64,000 nucleotides of DNA. Origin: [Pantoea] beijingensis. Lineage in GTDB: Bacteria; Pseudomonadota; Gammaproteobacteria; Enterobacterales; Enterobacteriaceae. The DNA is taken from assembly GCF_022647505.1 (NCBI RefSeq), contig NZ_CP071409.1, forward strand, positions 248,001-312,000, given 5' to 3'. Below the pieces are notes generated by a model. It searched no databases. It worked only from the letters and a program-made list of their open reading frames with translations, and was not told the origin of the DNA. The position numbers and the translations under genes are program-made. The number at the start of each line of letters is the position of its first letter. Position 1 is the stretch's first letter. Below, piece by piece: positions 49,671 to 60,754 of the stretch.

Positions 49671-51104
49671 ATGCAGGTTTTACATGTCTGTTCAGAATTT
49701 TTTCCGCTGCTTAAAACCGGTGGGTTAGCTGATGTCGTTGGTGCGTTGCCGGCTGCACAAATTGCAGAAGGCACCGATGCGCGAGTGCTGTTACCGATGT
49801 TTCCCGATCTGCGCAAAGGGATTAGCAATACGGAAGTGGTCGCCGAGGTCATGACTTTTGCCGGCTTTGTCCGGCTGCATTTTGGCCAATTTAACGGTGT
49901 GGGTATTTATCTTATTGAAGCGGCAGGCCTGTACGATAGGCCCGGCAGCCCGTATCACGACGAAGCGCAATTTGCCTGGACGGATAATCATCTGCGCTTT
50001 GCGCTGCTGGGGTGGATGGGTTGTGAATTGGCGTGTGGATTAGATAGCTACTGGCGCCCGGATGTTGTGCATGCACATGACTGGCATGCCGGCTTAGCCT
50101 GCGCCTACCTGGCAGCGCGTGGCCGACCGGCAAAATCGGTATTTACCGTACATAATCTGGCTTATCAAGGGCTTTTTTCTGCCCATCATATGGAGCAGAT
50201 ACAGTTGCCGTGGTCATTCTTCGACATGCACGGGCTGGAGTTTTTTGGTCAAATTTCGTATCTGAAAGCCGGTCTGTATTACGCCGATCATATTACTGCG
50301 GTAAGCCCAACTTATGCACATGAGATTACCTCCCCGGAATATGGTTACGGCATGGAGGCACTGCTGGAGCAACGACTGCGCGAAGGGCGGCTGAGCGGCA
50401 TCCTTAATGGCGTCGATCCGGCAATTTGGGATCCGTCCCAGGATTTATTACTGAATGCACGCTATAACCGTGATGTACTCGATGCCAAAGCGGAGAATAA
50501 GCGCCAGTTGCAGACAGCGATGGGGCTGAAAGTGGATGACAAAGTACCGGTTTTTGCCGTAGTCAGCCGTTTGACTCGTCAGAAAGGCTTGGATCTGGTG
50601 CTGGAAGCACTGCCGGGGCTACTGGAGCAGGGGGGGCAACTGGTGCTGCTGGGCGCGGGCGATGCGGTTTTACAGCAGGGATTTCTGGCGGCAGCGGCGG
50701 AGTATCCGGGCCAGGTTGGTGTACAAATCGGTTATCACGAAGCATTTTCACACCGAATTATTGGTGGAGCCGACGTCATTATGGTCCCCAGCCGTTTTGA
50801 GCCGTGCGGCCTGACGCAATTATATGGCCTGAAGTACGGGACCTTACCACTGGTGCGTCGCACGGGGGGGTTGGCGGATACGGTAAATGACAGTTCGCTG
50901 GAGAACCTCGCCGATGGCGTTGCCAGTGGGTTTACCTTTGAGGACAGTAACGCCTGGTCGCTGCTTCGCGCGATTCGGCGAGCTTTCGTATTGTGGTCCC
51001 GTCCTTCGCTATGGCGTTACGTACAGCGCCAGGCGATGGGTATGGACTTTAGCTGGCAGGTAGCTGCACAGGCCTACCGCGATCTTTATCAACGTTTGCT
51101 GTAA
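49671..51104 (+). CDS. glgA: Glycogen synthase (ADP-glucose)
   Basis: A 477-residue GT5 glycosyltransferase, matching E. coli. N-terminal [27 protein letters not shown] includes the KTGGL substrate motif; the C-terminal domain carries [32 protein letters not shown]. It elongates alpha-1,4-glucan from ADP-glucose. The ATG at 49671 matches the family; a frame from 49641 is not preferred. Confidence 0.97.
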   Translation: MQVLHVCSEFFPLLKTGGLADVVGALPAAQIAEGTDARVLLPMFPDLRKGISNTEVVAEVMTFAGFVRLHFGQFNGVGIYLIEAAGLYDRPGSPYHDEAQFAWTDNHLRFALLGWMGCELACGLDSYWRPDVVHAHDWHAGLACAYLAARGRPAKSVFTVHNLAYQGLFSAHHMEQIQLPWSFFDMHGLEFFGQISYLKAGLYYADHITAVSPTYAHEITSPEYGYGMEALLEQRLREGRLSGILNGVDPAIWDPSQDLLLNARYNRDVLDAKAENKRQLQTAMGLKVDDKVPVFAVVSRLTRQKGLDLVLEALPGLLEQGGQLVLLGAGDAVLQQGFLAAAAEYPGQVGVQIGYHEAFSHRIIGGADVIMVPSRFEPCGLTQLYGLKYGTLPLVRRTGGLADTVNDSSLENLADGVASGFTFEDSNAWSLLRAIRRAFVLWSRPSLWRYVQRQAMGMDFSWQVAAQAYRDLYQRLL

Positions 51105-51125
51105 CCAATCATTGGGATACTTGAT

Positions 51126-53573
51126 ATGAACGCACCTTTTACCTACGCCTCACCCACGCTCAGCGTTGAAGCATTGAAAAATTCGATTGCCTATAAGCTG
51201 ATGTTTACGCTTGGTAAAGATCCGTCCGTTGCCAATAAACATGAGTGGTTAAATGCGACGCTACTGGCGGTACGCGATCGTATGGTTGAGCGCTGGCTGC
51301 GCTCCAATCGTGCGCAACTCTCACAGGATGTCCGGCAGGTTTACTATTTATCCATGGAGTTTCTGGTCGGGCGTACGCTCTCAAATGCGTTACTGGCGGT
51401 GGGTATTTATGATGATATCAATAGCGCGCTGGAAGAGATGGGATTGGATCTGGCTGAGTTAGTGGAGGAGGAGAGCGATCCGGGTTTGGGAAACGGTGGA
51501 TTAGGTCGTTTGGCTGCTTGTTTTCTTGATTCACTGGCGACGCTTGGTTTGCCGGGGCGCGGTTATGGTATTCGTTACGATTACGGTATGTTTAAGCAAA
51601 ATATTATCGACGGACGCCAGGCTGAATCGCCTGATTATTGGCTTGAATACGGAAACCCCTGGGAGTTCCAGCGCTTTAATACGCGTCATAAAGTACGTTT
51701 TGGCGGGCGTATACAGCATGAAGGCAACCGGGTACGCTGGGTAGAAACTGAAGAAGTACTGGCAACAGCCTTCGATCAAATTATTCCCGGTTACGATACC
51801 GATGCGACCAATACGCTCAGGTTATGGGGCGCACAGGCGAGTAATGAGATCAACCTGGGGAAATTTAATCAGGGCGACTATTTTGCCGCGGTTGAAGATA
51901 AAAACCATTCCGAAAATGTGTCCCGCGTGCTCTATCCCGATGATTCAACCTATTCAGGTCGTGAGCTGCGCCTGCGGCAGGAGTATTTCCTGGTGTCTGC
52001 GACGGTGCAGGATATTCTGAATCGCCACTGGAGCATGCATCAAACGTTCGAGAACCTTGCGGATAAAATTGCGATTCATCTCAATGATACGCATCCGGTG
52101 TTAGCCATCCCCGAACTGATGCGATTATTAATTGATGAGCATAAGTACGGTTGGGACGATGCTTTTGAAGTGACCTGCCAGGTATTCTCGTATACCAACC
52201 ATACGCTGATGAGCGAAGCGCTGGAAACCTGGCCGGTGGATATGATTGGTAAAATTCTGCCCCGCCATCTGCAAATTATTTTTGATATTAATGATTACTT
52301 CCTGAAAACGATTCAGGATTACTACCCGGATGACTGGGAACTGCTGTCGCGTATTTCCATTATTGATGAAAATAACGGCCGGCAGGTGCGTATGGCCTGG
52401 CTGGCGGTGGTGGTGAGCCATAAAGTCAATGGCGTTTCGGAGTTACATTCGACGTTGATGGTGCAGTCGTTGTTTGCGGATTTTGCCGAATTGTTCCCGG
52501 GGCGCTTTTGTAATAAAACCAACGGTGTAACGCCGCGGCGGTGGCTGGCGTTGGCCAACCGCCCGTTGTCTACTGTGCTTGATGAGGTCATTGGACGTAC
52601 CTGGCGTACCGATCTCAGCCAGCTCAGTGATATCAAACCCCATATCGATTACCCGACGTTTATTGAACAGATTGCCGAGGCTAAGCTGGAAAATAAGAAG
52701 CGGCTGGCACAGTGGGTGGCGAAAAATCTTGATGTGGTACTCGATCCTAATGCGTTATTTGATGTGCAGATTAAGCGCATTCATGAATATAAGCGTCAGT
52801 TGTTAAACGTACTGCATATTATTACGCGTTATAACCGCATCAAGGCGGATCCTGACGCTAACTGGGTACCCCGAGTGAGTATTTTCGCAGGTAAAGCCGC
52901 ATCGGCCTATTATATGGCGAAACACATTATTCATTTGATCAATGACGTGGCGAAACTGATCAATAACGATCCGCAGGTGAAGAATAAGCTGAAAGTGGTG
53001 TTTATTCCCAATTATGGTGTGAGCCTGGCGCAGATCATCATTCCGGCGGCTGATCTTTCCGAGCAAATTTCCCTGGCCGGTACTGAAGCGTCCGGGACCA
53101 GCAATATGAAGTTTGCGCTTAATGGTGCCTTAACGATTGGTACGCTCGATGGCGCGAACGTTGAAATGCAGGAGCACGTCGGGAAAGAGAATATCTTTAT
53201 CTTCGGGAATACGACACCGCAGGTTGAGGCCCTCAGGCGTAACGGCTACAACGCGCATCAGTATTATGAAGAAGATATGGAGTTACGGCAGGCACTCACC
53301 CAGATTGCCACCGGTATGTTCAGCCCACAGGAGCCTGGACGCTATCGTAACCTGTTTGATTCACTGGTAAACCTCGGCGATCACTATCAACTGCTGGCGG
53401 ATTATCGCAGTTACGTGGATACCCAGGATAAGGTGGACGATCTTTATCGCCAGCCGGAAGAGTGGCAGCGCCGTGCGGCGCACAATATTGCCAATATGGG
53501 GTATTTCTCCTCCGATCGCACTATTCAGGAATATGCCGATGAGATATGGCATATTTCACCGGTACGACTGTAA
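51126..53573 (+). CDS. glgP: Glycogen phosphorylase
   Basis: An 815-residue GT35 phosphorylase (E. coli GlgP 815). [27 protein letters not shown] carries the pyridoxal-phosphate Lys, and [14 protein letters not shown] is the N-terminal hallmark. It degrades glycogen to glucose-1-phosphate. Last gene of glgBXCAP, ending before a bidirectional terminator. The paralogue malP lies 7 kb downstream. Confidence 0.97.
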   Translation: MNAPFTYASPTLSVEALKNSIAYKLMFTLGKDPSVANKHEWLNATLLAVRDRMVERWLRSNRAQLSQDVRQVYYLSMEFLVGRTLSNALLAVGIYDDINSALEEMGLDLAELVEEESDPGLGNGGLGRLAACFLDSLATLGLPGRGYGIRYDYGMFKQNIIDGRQAESPDYWLEYGNPWEFQRFNTRHKVRFGGRIQHEGNRVRWVETEEVLATAFDQIIPGYDTDATNTLRLWGAQASNEINLGKFNQGDYFAAVEDKNHSENVSRVLYPDDSTYSGRELRLRQEYFLVSATVQDILNRHWSMHQTFENLADKIAIHLNDTHPVLAIPELMRLLIDEHKYGWDDAFEVTCQVFSYTNHTLMSEALETWPVDMIGKILPRHLQIIFDINDYFLKTIQDYYPDDWELLSRISIIDENNGRQVRMAWLAVVVSHKVNGVSELHSTLMVQSLFADFAELFPGRFCNKTNGVTPRRWLALANRPLSTVLDEVIGRTWRTDLSQLSDIKPHIDYPTFIEQIAEAKLENKKRLAQWVAKNLDVVLDPNALFDVQIKRIHEYKRQLLNVLHIITRYNRIKADPDANWVPRVSIFAGKAASAYYMAKHIIHLINDVAKLINNDPQVKNKLKVVFIPNYGVSLAQIIIPAADLSEQISLAGTEASGTSNMKFALNGALTIGTLDGANVEMQEHVGKENIFIFGNTTPQVEALRRNGYNAHQYYEEDMELRQALTQIATGMFSPQEPGRYRNLFDSLVNLGDHYQLLADYRSYVDTQDKVDDLYRQPEEWQRRAAHNIANMGYFSSDRTIQEYADEIWHISPVRL

Positions 53574-53625
53574 AGGGGACAAGTTGATTACGTGGGCGCT
53601 TGGCCCTGCCCGAGCAGAAATAAGA

Positions 53626-53656
53626 AAAACCGCCATCCTGTGGCGGTTTTCGGTTT
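53626..53656. terminator. Bidirectional terminator between glgP and glpD
   Basis: AAAACCGCCA (53626-53635) pairs perfectly with TGGCGGTTTT (53641-53650). A tracts upstream and T tracts downstream serve both convergent genes. Confidence 0.93.
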
Positions 53657-53675
53657 TTCTTGCGGATTGGCGCAA

Positions 53676-55184
53676 TTACGATGCCAGCGAAAGCGTAGAT
53701 TTTTTAACGTTAGCGGCCAGCCATTCGCGGACGCGCGTTTGTTGTTTTTCATCCAGCCACATACCTTGTTTGGTACGGCGCCAGATCGCATCATCCAGTT
53801 CACATACCCATTCGTGCTCAACCAGATAACGCAACTCGGCCTCGTAGAAGTCGTGCCCGAAATTTTCACCTAAATCTTCGAGGCTTTTCGCATCTTTAAG
53901 AATTGCCTCGCTCCGGCTACCGTAAGTGCGCGCGTAATGGCGTGCCATTTCCTCAGTGATAAAGGCATAACGGCGACGCAGGCTGTTGGCGTAGTCCTCA
54001 CGCGAAGTGGCAATATCACCGCCCGTCAGCACACAGTTTTTGGTCCATGCCGGGCCAATATTGTCGTAATATTTGGTTAGCTTTTCCATCGCATGCTCAG
54101 CCAGCTTACGATAGGTCGTCAGCTTACCGCCGAACACGGAGAGTAACGGGGCTTTACCCTGATCGTCATGTACATCAAGGGTATAGTCGCGGGTAATTGC
54201 CTGAGGCGAATCTGATTCATCATCGCACAATGGACGTACGCCGGAGTAGGTCCAGACGATATCCTCACGCGCCAGGCTCTTTTTGAAGTGTTCATTGAAC
54301 ACGTTCAGCAGATAGTCGATTTCGCTATCTTCAATCGCGACTTTTTTCGGATCGCCGTTATATTCCACGTCGGTGGTCCCGATAATGGAAAACTCATCCA
54401 TCCAGGGAATAACGAAGACGATACGGTGATCCTCGTTTTGCAGAATATAGGCTTGCTTCTGTGTATGTACGCGAGGGACAACGATATGGCTACCTTTAAT
54501 CAGGCGAATGCCATAAGGGGATTTTAGCTTTAATTCTTCATCGAATATCTGTTTGACCCAGGGGCCACCCGCATTGACCAGGCCTTTAGCGCGCCAGGTC
54601 GTCGTTTTACCGCTATCAATATCTTCGGCTTCCACTATCCACAGGCCATCTTCGCGCCAGGCACGAGTGACGCGGGTACGGGTACGCACGTCGCCGCTAT
54701 GTTTTATCACTTCCTGGGCATTCAGCACGACCAGTCGGGCATCATCTACCCAGCAGTCAGAATATTCGAAACCGCGCACGATTTCAGGTTTTAGTACCGA
54801 ATCTGCGCCAAATCGCAATCCTTTACTCGCTGGCAGGCTGGTCCGTTTTCCCAGATGATCGTACATAAACAGACCGGTACGGATCATCCAGGCCGGGCGA
54901 AGGTGAGGACGATGCGGCAGGCGAAAGCGCATCGGAAAGGCGATATGTGGCGCCATTCTAAGCAGAACTTCACGCTCGGCTAGTGCTTCACTAACCAGAC
55001 GGAACTCATAGTGTTCAAGATAGCGCAACCCGCCATGAATCAGTTTAGAACTGGCGGAAGAGGTTGCGCAGGCCAAGTCTTGTGCTTCCAGCATCAGCAC
55101 AGACAGTCCGCGTCCTGCGGCATCGGCCGCAATACCGGCACCGTTGATGCCGCCGCCGATTACGATCAAGTCTTTGGTTTCCAC
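53676..55184 (-). CDS. glpD: Aerobic glycerol-3-phosphate dehydrogenase
   Basis: A 502-residue membrane-associated flavoprotein with the N-terminal FAD motif DLIVIGGGINGAGIAADAAGRG. ATSSASSKLIHGGLRYLEHYEFRLV is the family signature, and a C-terminal helical cap domain begins at about 390. It oxidises glycerol-3-phosphate to dihydroxyacetone phosphate and feeds electrons to quinone. Tandem GlpR operators lie just upstream; divergent from glpEGR. Confidence 0.97.
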   Translation of the reverse strand: METKDLIVIGGGINGAGIAADAAGRGLSVLMLEAQDLACATSSASSKLIHGGLRYLEHYEFRLVSEALAEREVLLRMAPHIAFPMRFRLPHRPHLRPAWMIRTGLFMYDHLGKRTSLPASKGLRFGADSVLKPEIVRGFEYSDCWVDDARLVVLNAQEVIKHSGDVRTRTRVTRAWREDGLWIVEAEDIDSGKTTTWRAKGLVNAGGPWVKQIFDEELKLKSPYGIRLIKGSHIVVPRVHTQKQAYILQNEDHRIVFVIPWMDEFSIIGTTDVEYNGDPKKVAIEDSEIDYLLNVFNEHFKKSLAREDIVWTYSGVRPLCDDESDSPQAITRDYTLDVHDDQGKAPLLSVFGGKLTTYRKLAEHAMEKLTKYYDNIGPAWTKNCVLTGGDIATSREDYANSLRRRYAFITEEMARHYARTYGSRSEAILKDAKSLEDLGENFGHDFYEAELRYLVEHEWVCELDDAIWRRTKQGMWLDEKQQTRVREWLAANVKKSTLSLAS

Positions 55185-55525
55185 GTCATCTCCTCCGATG
55201 TTCGGAATCGTTCATTTATGTTCGTTTTCGAGCATTATACTAATCGTAAACCAACATTGATGCCAGCGTTAACCAAACAAAAACATTTATGCGTGATGCA
55301 GATAACATTATTAACGTAAGAAATGCGGTGCAACATCGCTTTTCGCGGTGATCGCGACGGCGCCCCTGGGGGGAAAAAGAAAGCAAGCATGGTGCCGCTC
55401 TTTCCGGGGTAACACCCGACAATCCGGGTTATTTCACCTATAGCCTCTGGGTTTGTCTGGTTATTGCAGCCTGACTTCAGGTTACAATAGCGGCAAGTTC
55501 GTTTCGTTATTGACTGGAAAACACC
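55185..55525. other. glpD/glpE divergent intergenic region
   Basis: 341 bp holding the glpD control sites described separately and, presumably, a glpE promoter near 55480 that I could not pin down. No gene was seen. Confidence 0.5.
55198..55235 (-). promoter_or_regulatory. Tandem GlpR operators at glpD
   Basis: ATGTTCG-GAAT-CGTTCAT (55198-55215) and ATGTTCG-TTTT-CGAGCAT (55218-55235) are two GlpR-type palindromes centred 20 bp apart, 14-51 bp upstream of the glpD start. A TATAAT on the minus strand (55239-55234) overlaps the second and is the likely glpD -10. A weak CRP-like site CGTGA-N6-TAACA lies at 55292-55307. Confidence 0.82.
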
Positions 55526-55855
55526 ATGGAACAATTTGAATGTATCAGCGTTCATCAGGCGCAAGAGCAATTATTACAGGGCACTGGGCGGCTGGTAGAT
55601 ATCCGCGACCCGCAAAGTTTTGAAGCGGCTCATGCCAGTGGCGCTTTTCACCTGACTAATGGTTCGCTTAATGCTTTTATTGAGCAAGCTGACTTTGATA
55701 CGCCGGTTCTGGTGATGTGTTATCACGGTAATAGCAGTAAGGGCGCAGCCCAGTATTTACTGACTCAGGGCTTTGATCGGGTATATAGCATTGACGGTGG
55801 TTTTGAAGCCTGGCGTGCGGCTTTCCCGCAGCAGGTTGAAGCGGACGTTCGCTGA
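55526..55855 (+). CDS. glpE: Thiosulfate sulfurtransferase GlpE
   Basis: A 109-residue single-domain rhodanese with the active-site Cys65 in [16 protein letters not shown], the same position as in E. coli. It transfers sulfane sulfur from thiosulfate to cyanide or thioredoxin in vitro; its cellular role is unclear. First gene of glpE-glpG-glpR. Confidence 0.96.
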   Translation: MEQFECISVHQAQEQLLQGTGRLVDIRDPQSFEAAHASGAFHLTNGSLNAFIEQADFDTPVLVMCYHGNSSKGAAQYLLTQGFDRVYSIDGGFEAWRAAFPQQVEADVR

Positions 55856-55892
55856 TGTGGCAATATTCAAAGGGACAAGGGCGGATATCAAT

Positions 55893-56717
55893 ATGAGACG
55901 TGTTGCTCATTTTACCAACCCACGACAGGCTCAGGCGTTTGTTGATTATATGGCCACGCGCGGCGTGACGCTACGCATTGAGTACGATGAGACTTATTAT
56001 CTGCTTCTTGAGGATGAAGCGAATGAGGATGTGGTCGAAAACGAACTTGAGCTGTTTGTCCGCGATCCCCTTAACCCGCGTTATCAGGCGGCGAGCTGGG
56101 CCTCAGGAAATACCTCAAGTGGTTTAAGCTATCAGCGCTCTTCTCTGCTGGTGAATATTCGTCAGCGGGCGGGTCCGTTGACAATGGCGGTGATGTTGGT
56201 CTGTATTGCCATTTTTATTCTGATGCAAATTATTGGCGATCGCAGCGTAATGGCCTGGCTTGCCTGGCCATCTGGTCAGGAACAATATTTCCAGCTGTGG
56301 CGCTGGTTCAGTCATGCTCTGTTGCATTTCTCCCTGTTACACATCCTGTTTAACCTGATGTGGTGGTGGTACTTAGGAGGCGTGGTAGAGAAACGGCTAG
56401 GCAGCGGTAAGCTGGTGGTGATTACCTTAATTTCGGCACTTCTTAGCGGCTGGATGCAGGCTAAATTTAGCGGCGTGTGGTTTGGCGGGCTTTCGGGCGT
56501 GGTCTATGCACTCATGGGATATGTATGGCTACGGGGAGAGCGCGATCCCGAAAGTGGGATTTTCCTGGAGCGTGGTCTGATGGCTTTCGCTATTCTGTGG
56601 CTGGTTATTGGCTACTTTGGCGCGTTTGGGTTATCCATCGCTAACGCCGCACATGTCATGGGGCTGATTGTTGGACTGGTGATGGCGTTTGTCGACACAA
56701 GACATCGCCATAAATAA
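55893..56717 (+). CDS. glpG: Rhomboid intramembrane serine protease GlpG
   Basis: A 274-residue rhomboid with a cytoplasmic N-terminal domain (about 1-70) and six membrane segments. The catalytic dyad is Ser201 in [22 protein letters not shown] and His254 in NAAHVMG, the numbering of E. coli GlpG. It cleaves membrane proteins within the bilayer. The ATG at 55893 is 37 bp after glpE; the longer frame from 55773 overlaps glpE and is rejected. Confidence 0.97.
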   Translation: MRRVAHFTNPRQAQAFVDYMATRGVTLRIEYDETYYLLLEDEANEDVVENELELFVRDPLNPRYQAASWASGNTSSGLSYQRSSLLVNIRQRAGPLTMAVMLVCIAIFILMQIIGDRSVMAWLAWPSGQEQYFQLWRWFSHALLHFSLLHILFNLMWWWYLGGVVEKRLGSGKLVVITLISALLSGWMQAKFSGVWFGGLSGVVYALMGYVWLRGERDPESGIFLERGLMAFAILWLVIGYFGAFGLSIANAAHVMGLIVGLVMAFVDTRHRHK

Positions 56718-56732
56718 CGTTCGGAGATTTAC

Positions 56733-57491
56733 GTGAAGCAGACGCAACGACACGACGCCATTATCGATCTGGTACGTCGTCAGGGTTATGTCAGTACCGA
56801 AGAGCTGGTTGAGCACTTTACCGTCAGCCCGCAAACGATTCGTCGCGATCTCAACGATCTTGCCGAACAGAATAAAATCCAGCGTCATCACGGTGGTGCG
56901 GCGTTGCCTTCCAGTTCAGAAAACTCCGCCTGGCAGGATCGTAAAATGATGTGGTCGGCAGAGAAGGCGCGTATCGCGCAACGCGTTGCCAGCCAGATCC
57001 CGGATGGCGCTACGCTGTTTATTGATATCGGCACTACGCCGGAAGCGGTCGCGCATGCGTTGATGAATCACAGCAATCTGCGCATTGTGACTAACAACCT
57101 CAATGTGGCGATGCTATTAATGTCAAAGCCTGATTTCCGTTTGATTCTGGCGGGAGGAGAGGTGCGCACGCGGGATGGCGGCATAATGGGTGAGGCGACG
57201 CTCGACTTCATCTCACAATTTCGCCTTGATTACGGAATTCTCGGCATCAGCGGCATTGATATGGACGGTTCACTGCTGGAGTTTGATTACCACGAAGTAC
57301 GCACTAAGCGCGCAATTATCGAGAACTCGCGCTGTGTCATGCTGGTGACAGATCACTCAAAATTTGGCCGGAATGCGATGGTGAATTTGGGCAACATGGG
57401 ATTAATTGATTACCTGTTTACTAATGAAGCGCCGCCGCCGAGCGTCATGCAGGTGATTGAACAGCATGAGGTACATTTAGAGCTGTGCTAA
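56733..57491 (+). CDS. glpR: DeoR-family glycerol-3-phosphate regulon repressor GlpR
   Basis: A 252-residue repressor starting at a GTG (56733). An N-terminal DeoR helix-turn-helix (VSTEELVEHFTVSPQTIRRDLNDLAEQ) is followed by a sugar-phosphate sensor domain (about 75-235). It represses glpD and other glp genes until glycerol-3-phosphate binds. The tandem operators 1.5 kb upstream are its expected target. Intact, unlike the frameshifted copy in some E. coli K-12 strains. Confidence 0.95.
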   Translation: MKQTQRHDAIIDLVRRQGYVSTEELVEHFTVSPQTIRRDLNDLAEQNKIQRHHGGAALPSSSENSAWQDRKMMWSAEKARIAQRVASQIPDGATLFIDIGTTPEAVAHALMNHSNLRIVTNNLNVAMLLMSKPDFRLILAGGEVRTRDGGIMGEATLDFISQFRLDYGILGISGIDMDGSLLEFDYHEVRTKRAIIENSRCVMLVTDHSKFGRNAMVNLGNMGLIDYLFTNEAPPPSVMQVIEQHEVHLELC

Positions 57492-57496
57492 GTGAC

Positions 57497-57532
57497 GGCA
57501 CTGCGCCTTCCGGCAAAGAAGGTGCCAGTGCC
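57497..57532. terminator. Hairpin between convergent glpR and malT
   Basis: GGCACTG...CGCCTTC pairs with GAAGGTGC...CAGTGCC to give about 13 bp of stem, placed between the two stop codons. No T tract is present; a weak or rho-assisted end is possible. Confidence 0.5.
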
Positions 57533-57543
57533 TGAACCATCCC

Positions 57544-60261
57544 TTATGCGACGCTCATCCCCATCAGATGCAGCAGCTGTTGCGCCTGTTGTACCGCTTC
57601 CTGGCGATGAACCACGCCCAGTTTCTGGTAGAGGTTACGAATATGGGTTTTGATGGTGGTCGCGGCCACATCCAGTTCACCCGCGATCTGATCGTTACTG
57701 TAACCCGAATAAATCAGCCCCAGAACCTGCCATTCACGCTGGGTTAGCGGGCTGGTCCTGATCAGTTCCGGTACCTGTGGGTGCGTGAGCAGGCGGCTGA
57801 CAAAGGTTTCATCAAAGTGAGCAAATTTATGGCGATGGTGCTGGTTAATATCACGCAGGATCCGCTGAGCGCGATGTTGCTCCAGTTCCGGTAGCGTATT
57901 CAGCTGCAATAGCTGCCGGAGTTGCTGGGCCATGGCTTCGCCTTCAATGACAAAATGACTGACAAAACCCGTTCGGTTCGCCAGTGAAAGGGCTTCAATA
58001 AGCGCTTTCTGTGCCTCACTTTTACGATCGGTTTGCCAGTAAAGCGAATTCATTAACAGTAGATTACGATTAAGATCGCTGACCAGACGCAGACGACGGG
58101 CATTATCATTCAACTCATCCAGCACCACTTCCGCTTCGTCATATTGGCCTAAGAGAATTTGTGCCCGGGCGATATTGCGCCACTGTCCCTGCAGAAAGTG
58201 GTTACCGGCATCGTCCGGCTTCGCCGTCAGACGTAACCAGTTGGAGGCGGAGACTTTATCATTGGTCATTTGCCAGTAAAGTACTCGCGGCTTATCGGTA
58301 TTGGTGACCCAGTCGCTGTGATACTGACCGTTGCTGAGCAAGTTTTCGCAGCGGGTAAGATGGCGTCGCGCGTTATCCATATCTCCTCGCGCCAGCGCGC
58401 ATTTGGCTAACATAGCTAAACACTGTAACTGCTGCTGTGGCTGGAAATTGGCCAGGACCTCAAGACCTTTACGTGCCGCTGCTTCGGCATCGTCGAGATG
58501 GGACCAGGACCACAGTAGCTGTGCACGAATACGTAGTAAAAATTCGTGCATCGGAAGCTGCTGCAGTCCCTCATCATTAATGAGCGCGAACGCTTTCTCC
58601 TGTATATCGAAGGCGGTTTGCAAAAAGCCTTGCGCGATCAGGATCTCGCTCTGTTGCAGCAGCGCCCACAGCGTGTAATGACAGCTATTATGGTGCCGGG
58701 CCATGCTATCCGTTTGCTGCATCATTGCCAGTGCCAGATTGAGCTCGCCCTGGCAATGCAGCACTTCGCCTTTTACCGAAGTGGCAACAATTCGGCTGTA
58801 GTAGTTTGCCAGCGGCAACACATTAAGTGCCTGAGTCGCGAGACGCTCCGCCTCTTCAGGCTTATTGGCATTGATGGCGACTTGGGCACGTAACGCATCA
58901 AACTCTGCGCTCAGGACTTCGTCGGTCGCGAAATGTTGCATGGCCATCTCCTGCTCGGCACGTGCCAGCAGAAGATTGACCTCACTGTAACGGTGTTGGC
59001 TTTGGGCCAGCCACGCCTGTAGCAGGATAAGACTCGGGTTTTCAACCAGTAACTGCCAGGGCAGCGCTTTCAATCCTTCTTCCAGCAAGGCCAGTTCGCT
59101 GTGATTAAACAGCGCCCAGCCGTGCTGCAACAGGATATCACGCAGCAGGAGAGTATCCTGTGCGGCCAATGCGTGGTGAATGGCTTCACCGGCATACCCT
59201 TGCGCCATCCAGCCTTCGGCGGCGGCACGGTGTAACTGATGCTGATCGCTTCCTAATTCCCACTGACAGCGCTGGCGAAGAAAACTGGCAAACAGTGGAT
59301 GGAAGTTAAACCATTCACCGCTATCATCCATGCGTTGCAGAAAAAGGCCCTGCCGTTCGGTTTCTTCCAGACGCAGTTGACCATTTTCTTCGCCGGTTAT
59401 CCGCGAAATCAGCACATCATTCATCGAACGCAGCACCGAACAGCGTAATAAAAAGTTACGCGTGGGGGCATCAACGCAATCAAGAACCTCATCGACCAGA
59501 TAATCAGAAAGATGGCTGGCGTTGATACCCGCTAAACGTTGTGCCGACTGATGCGTCGGCGTATTGGACTGACGTTCCGTTAGCGCAATAAGCTGCAGCG
59601 CGGTAGCCCAGCCAGCGACTTCGTCACATAGGCGCTGGGAGTGGCAGGCATCAATCGGTCGCTGTAAACGGCAATCAAAGAAGGCTTTCGCCTCACCATG
59701 GGTAAACGCCAGCGACTGGCTGTTAATCTCCAGTAGCTGCTCTCGTACCCGCAGATTAGCAATACCCAGTGTGGGTAGGTTACGCGACAGGATAACCAAC
59801 GTCAGATTATCGGGCTGGTGGCGTATAAAAAAACGCATTGCCTGATGGATGGCGTCATTGGTCAGCAGATGGTAATCATCAATAACCAAATACAGCGGAG
59901 AATGCCATTCAGAAAGTTCAACGAAAAGCTGGGCAAAGAGCGCGCTCAAATTGGCATATTGACGCTTCTGCGCCATTGCCTCGCTCCGAACACAGTGGCC
60001 GCTGGTCGCCTGCTGGATCGCTGCCATAAAGTAGGTCGCGAAGCGTTCGGGATAGTTGTCGCTTTCATCAAGTGAATACCAGCCCAGATCGTTTTTTTCC
60101 GCCGCCCATTGAGCAACCAGCGTCGTTTTACCGTAGCCAGCTGGACTATTGACCAGCGCCAATCGGTAATGGCTGATATTCGCGAGCCTTGCAAGCAAAC
60201 GCTCCCGAACAATAGTGTTCTGAAGCCGCAGAGGACGGCTGAGTTTCGATGGAATTAGCAT
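57544..60261 (-). CDS. malT: Maltose regulon activator MalT
   Basis: A 905-residue STAND-class activator. NTPase domain with Walker [18 protein letters not shown] (about 35-50) and VIDDYHLL, a long superhelical repeat region (about 420-800) and a C-terminal LuxR helix-turn-helix ([46 protein letters not shown]). It activates mal genes with ATP and maltotriose. The ATG at 60261 gives [10 protein letters not shown] as in E. coli and follows AGGA. Divergent from malPQ. Confidence 0.96.
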   Translation of the reverse strand: MLIPSKLSRPLRLQNTIVRERLLARLANISHYRLALVNSPAGYGKTTLVAQWAAEKNDLGWYSLDESDNYPERFATYFMAAIQQATSGHCVRSEAMAQKRQYANLSALFAQLFVELSEWHSPLYLVIDDYHLLTNDAIHQAMRFFIRHQPDNLTLVILSRNLPTLGIANLRVREQLLEINSQSLAFTHGEAKAFFDCRLQRPIDACHSQRLCDEVAGWATALQLIALTERQSNTPTHQSAQRLAGINASHLSDYLVDEVLDCVDAPTRNFLLRCSVLRSMNDVLISRITGEENGQLRLEETERQGLFLQRMDDSGEWFNFHPLFASFLRQRCQWELGSDQHQLHRAAAEGWMAQGYAGEAIHHALAAQDTLLLRDILLQHGWALFNHSELALLEEGLKALPWQLLVENPSLILLQAWLAQSQHRYSEVNLLLARAEQEMAMQHFATDEVLSAEFDALRAQVAINANKPEEAERLATQALNVLPLANYYSRIVATSVKGEVLHCQGELNLALAMMQQTDSMARHHNSCHYTLWALLQQSEILIAQGFLQTAFDIQEKAFALINDEGLQQLPMHEFLLRIRAQLLWSWSHLDDAEAAARKGLEVLANFQPQQQLQCLAMLAKCALARGDMDNARRHLTRCENLLSNGQYHSDWVTNTDKPRVLYWQMTNDKVSASNWLRLTAKPDDAGNHFLQGQWRNIARAQILLGQYDEAEVVLDELNDNARRLRLVSDLNRNLLLMNSLYWQTDRKSEAQKALIEALSLANRTGFVSHFVIEGEAMAQQLRQLLQLNTLPELEQHRAQRILRDINQHHRHKFAHFDETFVSRLLTHPQVPELIRTSPLTQREWQVLGLIYSGYSNDQIAGELDVAATTIKTHIRNLYQKLGVVHRQEAVQQAQQLLHLMGMSVA

Positions 60262-60754
60262 AATCCTGGCATCACTGTGTGACATAGAAAGACACAAACG
60301 GAATTATTTCGCGCTGCGTAATTAAGTACATTCTGCCAGTCCGCAGGCTAATGCAAGGTACGTGACAGACGGAAATTCATTAAGTTGCACCCCATCACAC
60401 TTCCTCACGCAATTTTTAATTTTTGCTATCGAAAAAGTCGTCATATTAAGAGGTAGCAGGCACGGAAATGTACATGAGATAACGAGAAATAGTGAGCGAT
60501 ATTGTCGTAAATGTTATCTCGACTAAGTATCGGTCATGTCCTTTCATACTTTTTTTTGCTCATTTTCTTTAATGGGGGCGCTTTTTTGAGCATTGGCGTC
60601 TTAACTTTAAGGTGCGGGAGATCACAGTTTTTGCTACGCCCCGAGGCTCATCCCCACCAGGATCTTAAACAGGATGATGCCGGGCTCTGGGGCAGAGGTC
60701 AGCATGTGTGCATCAATTTTTCGCGAAACCATTCACTTACCTGAAGAGATTAGT
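60262..60754. promoter_or_regulatory. malT/malP divergent control region with MalT-like boxes
   Basis: A 493-bp gap between malT and malP, with no gene. MalT-box-like TCATCCCC (60648-60655, the minus-strand GGGGATGA) and AGGATGA (60671-60677) face each other 80-105 bp before malP. A possible CRP half-site ATCACA lies at about 60406. E. coli uses CRP for malT and MalT for malPQ. Confidence 0.55.
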
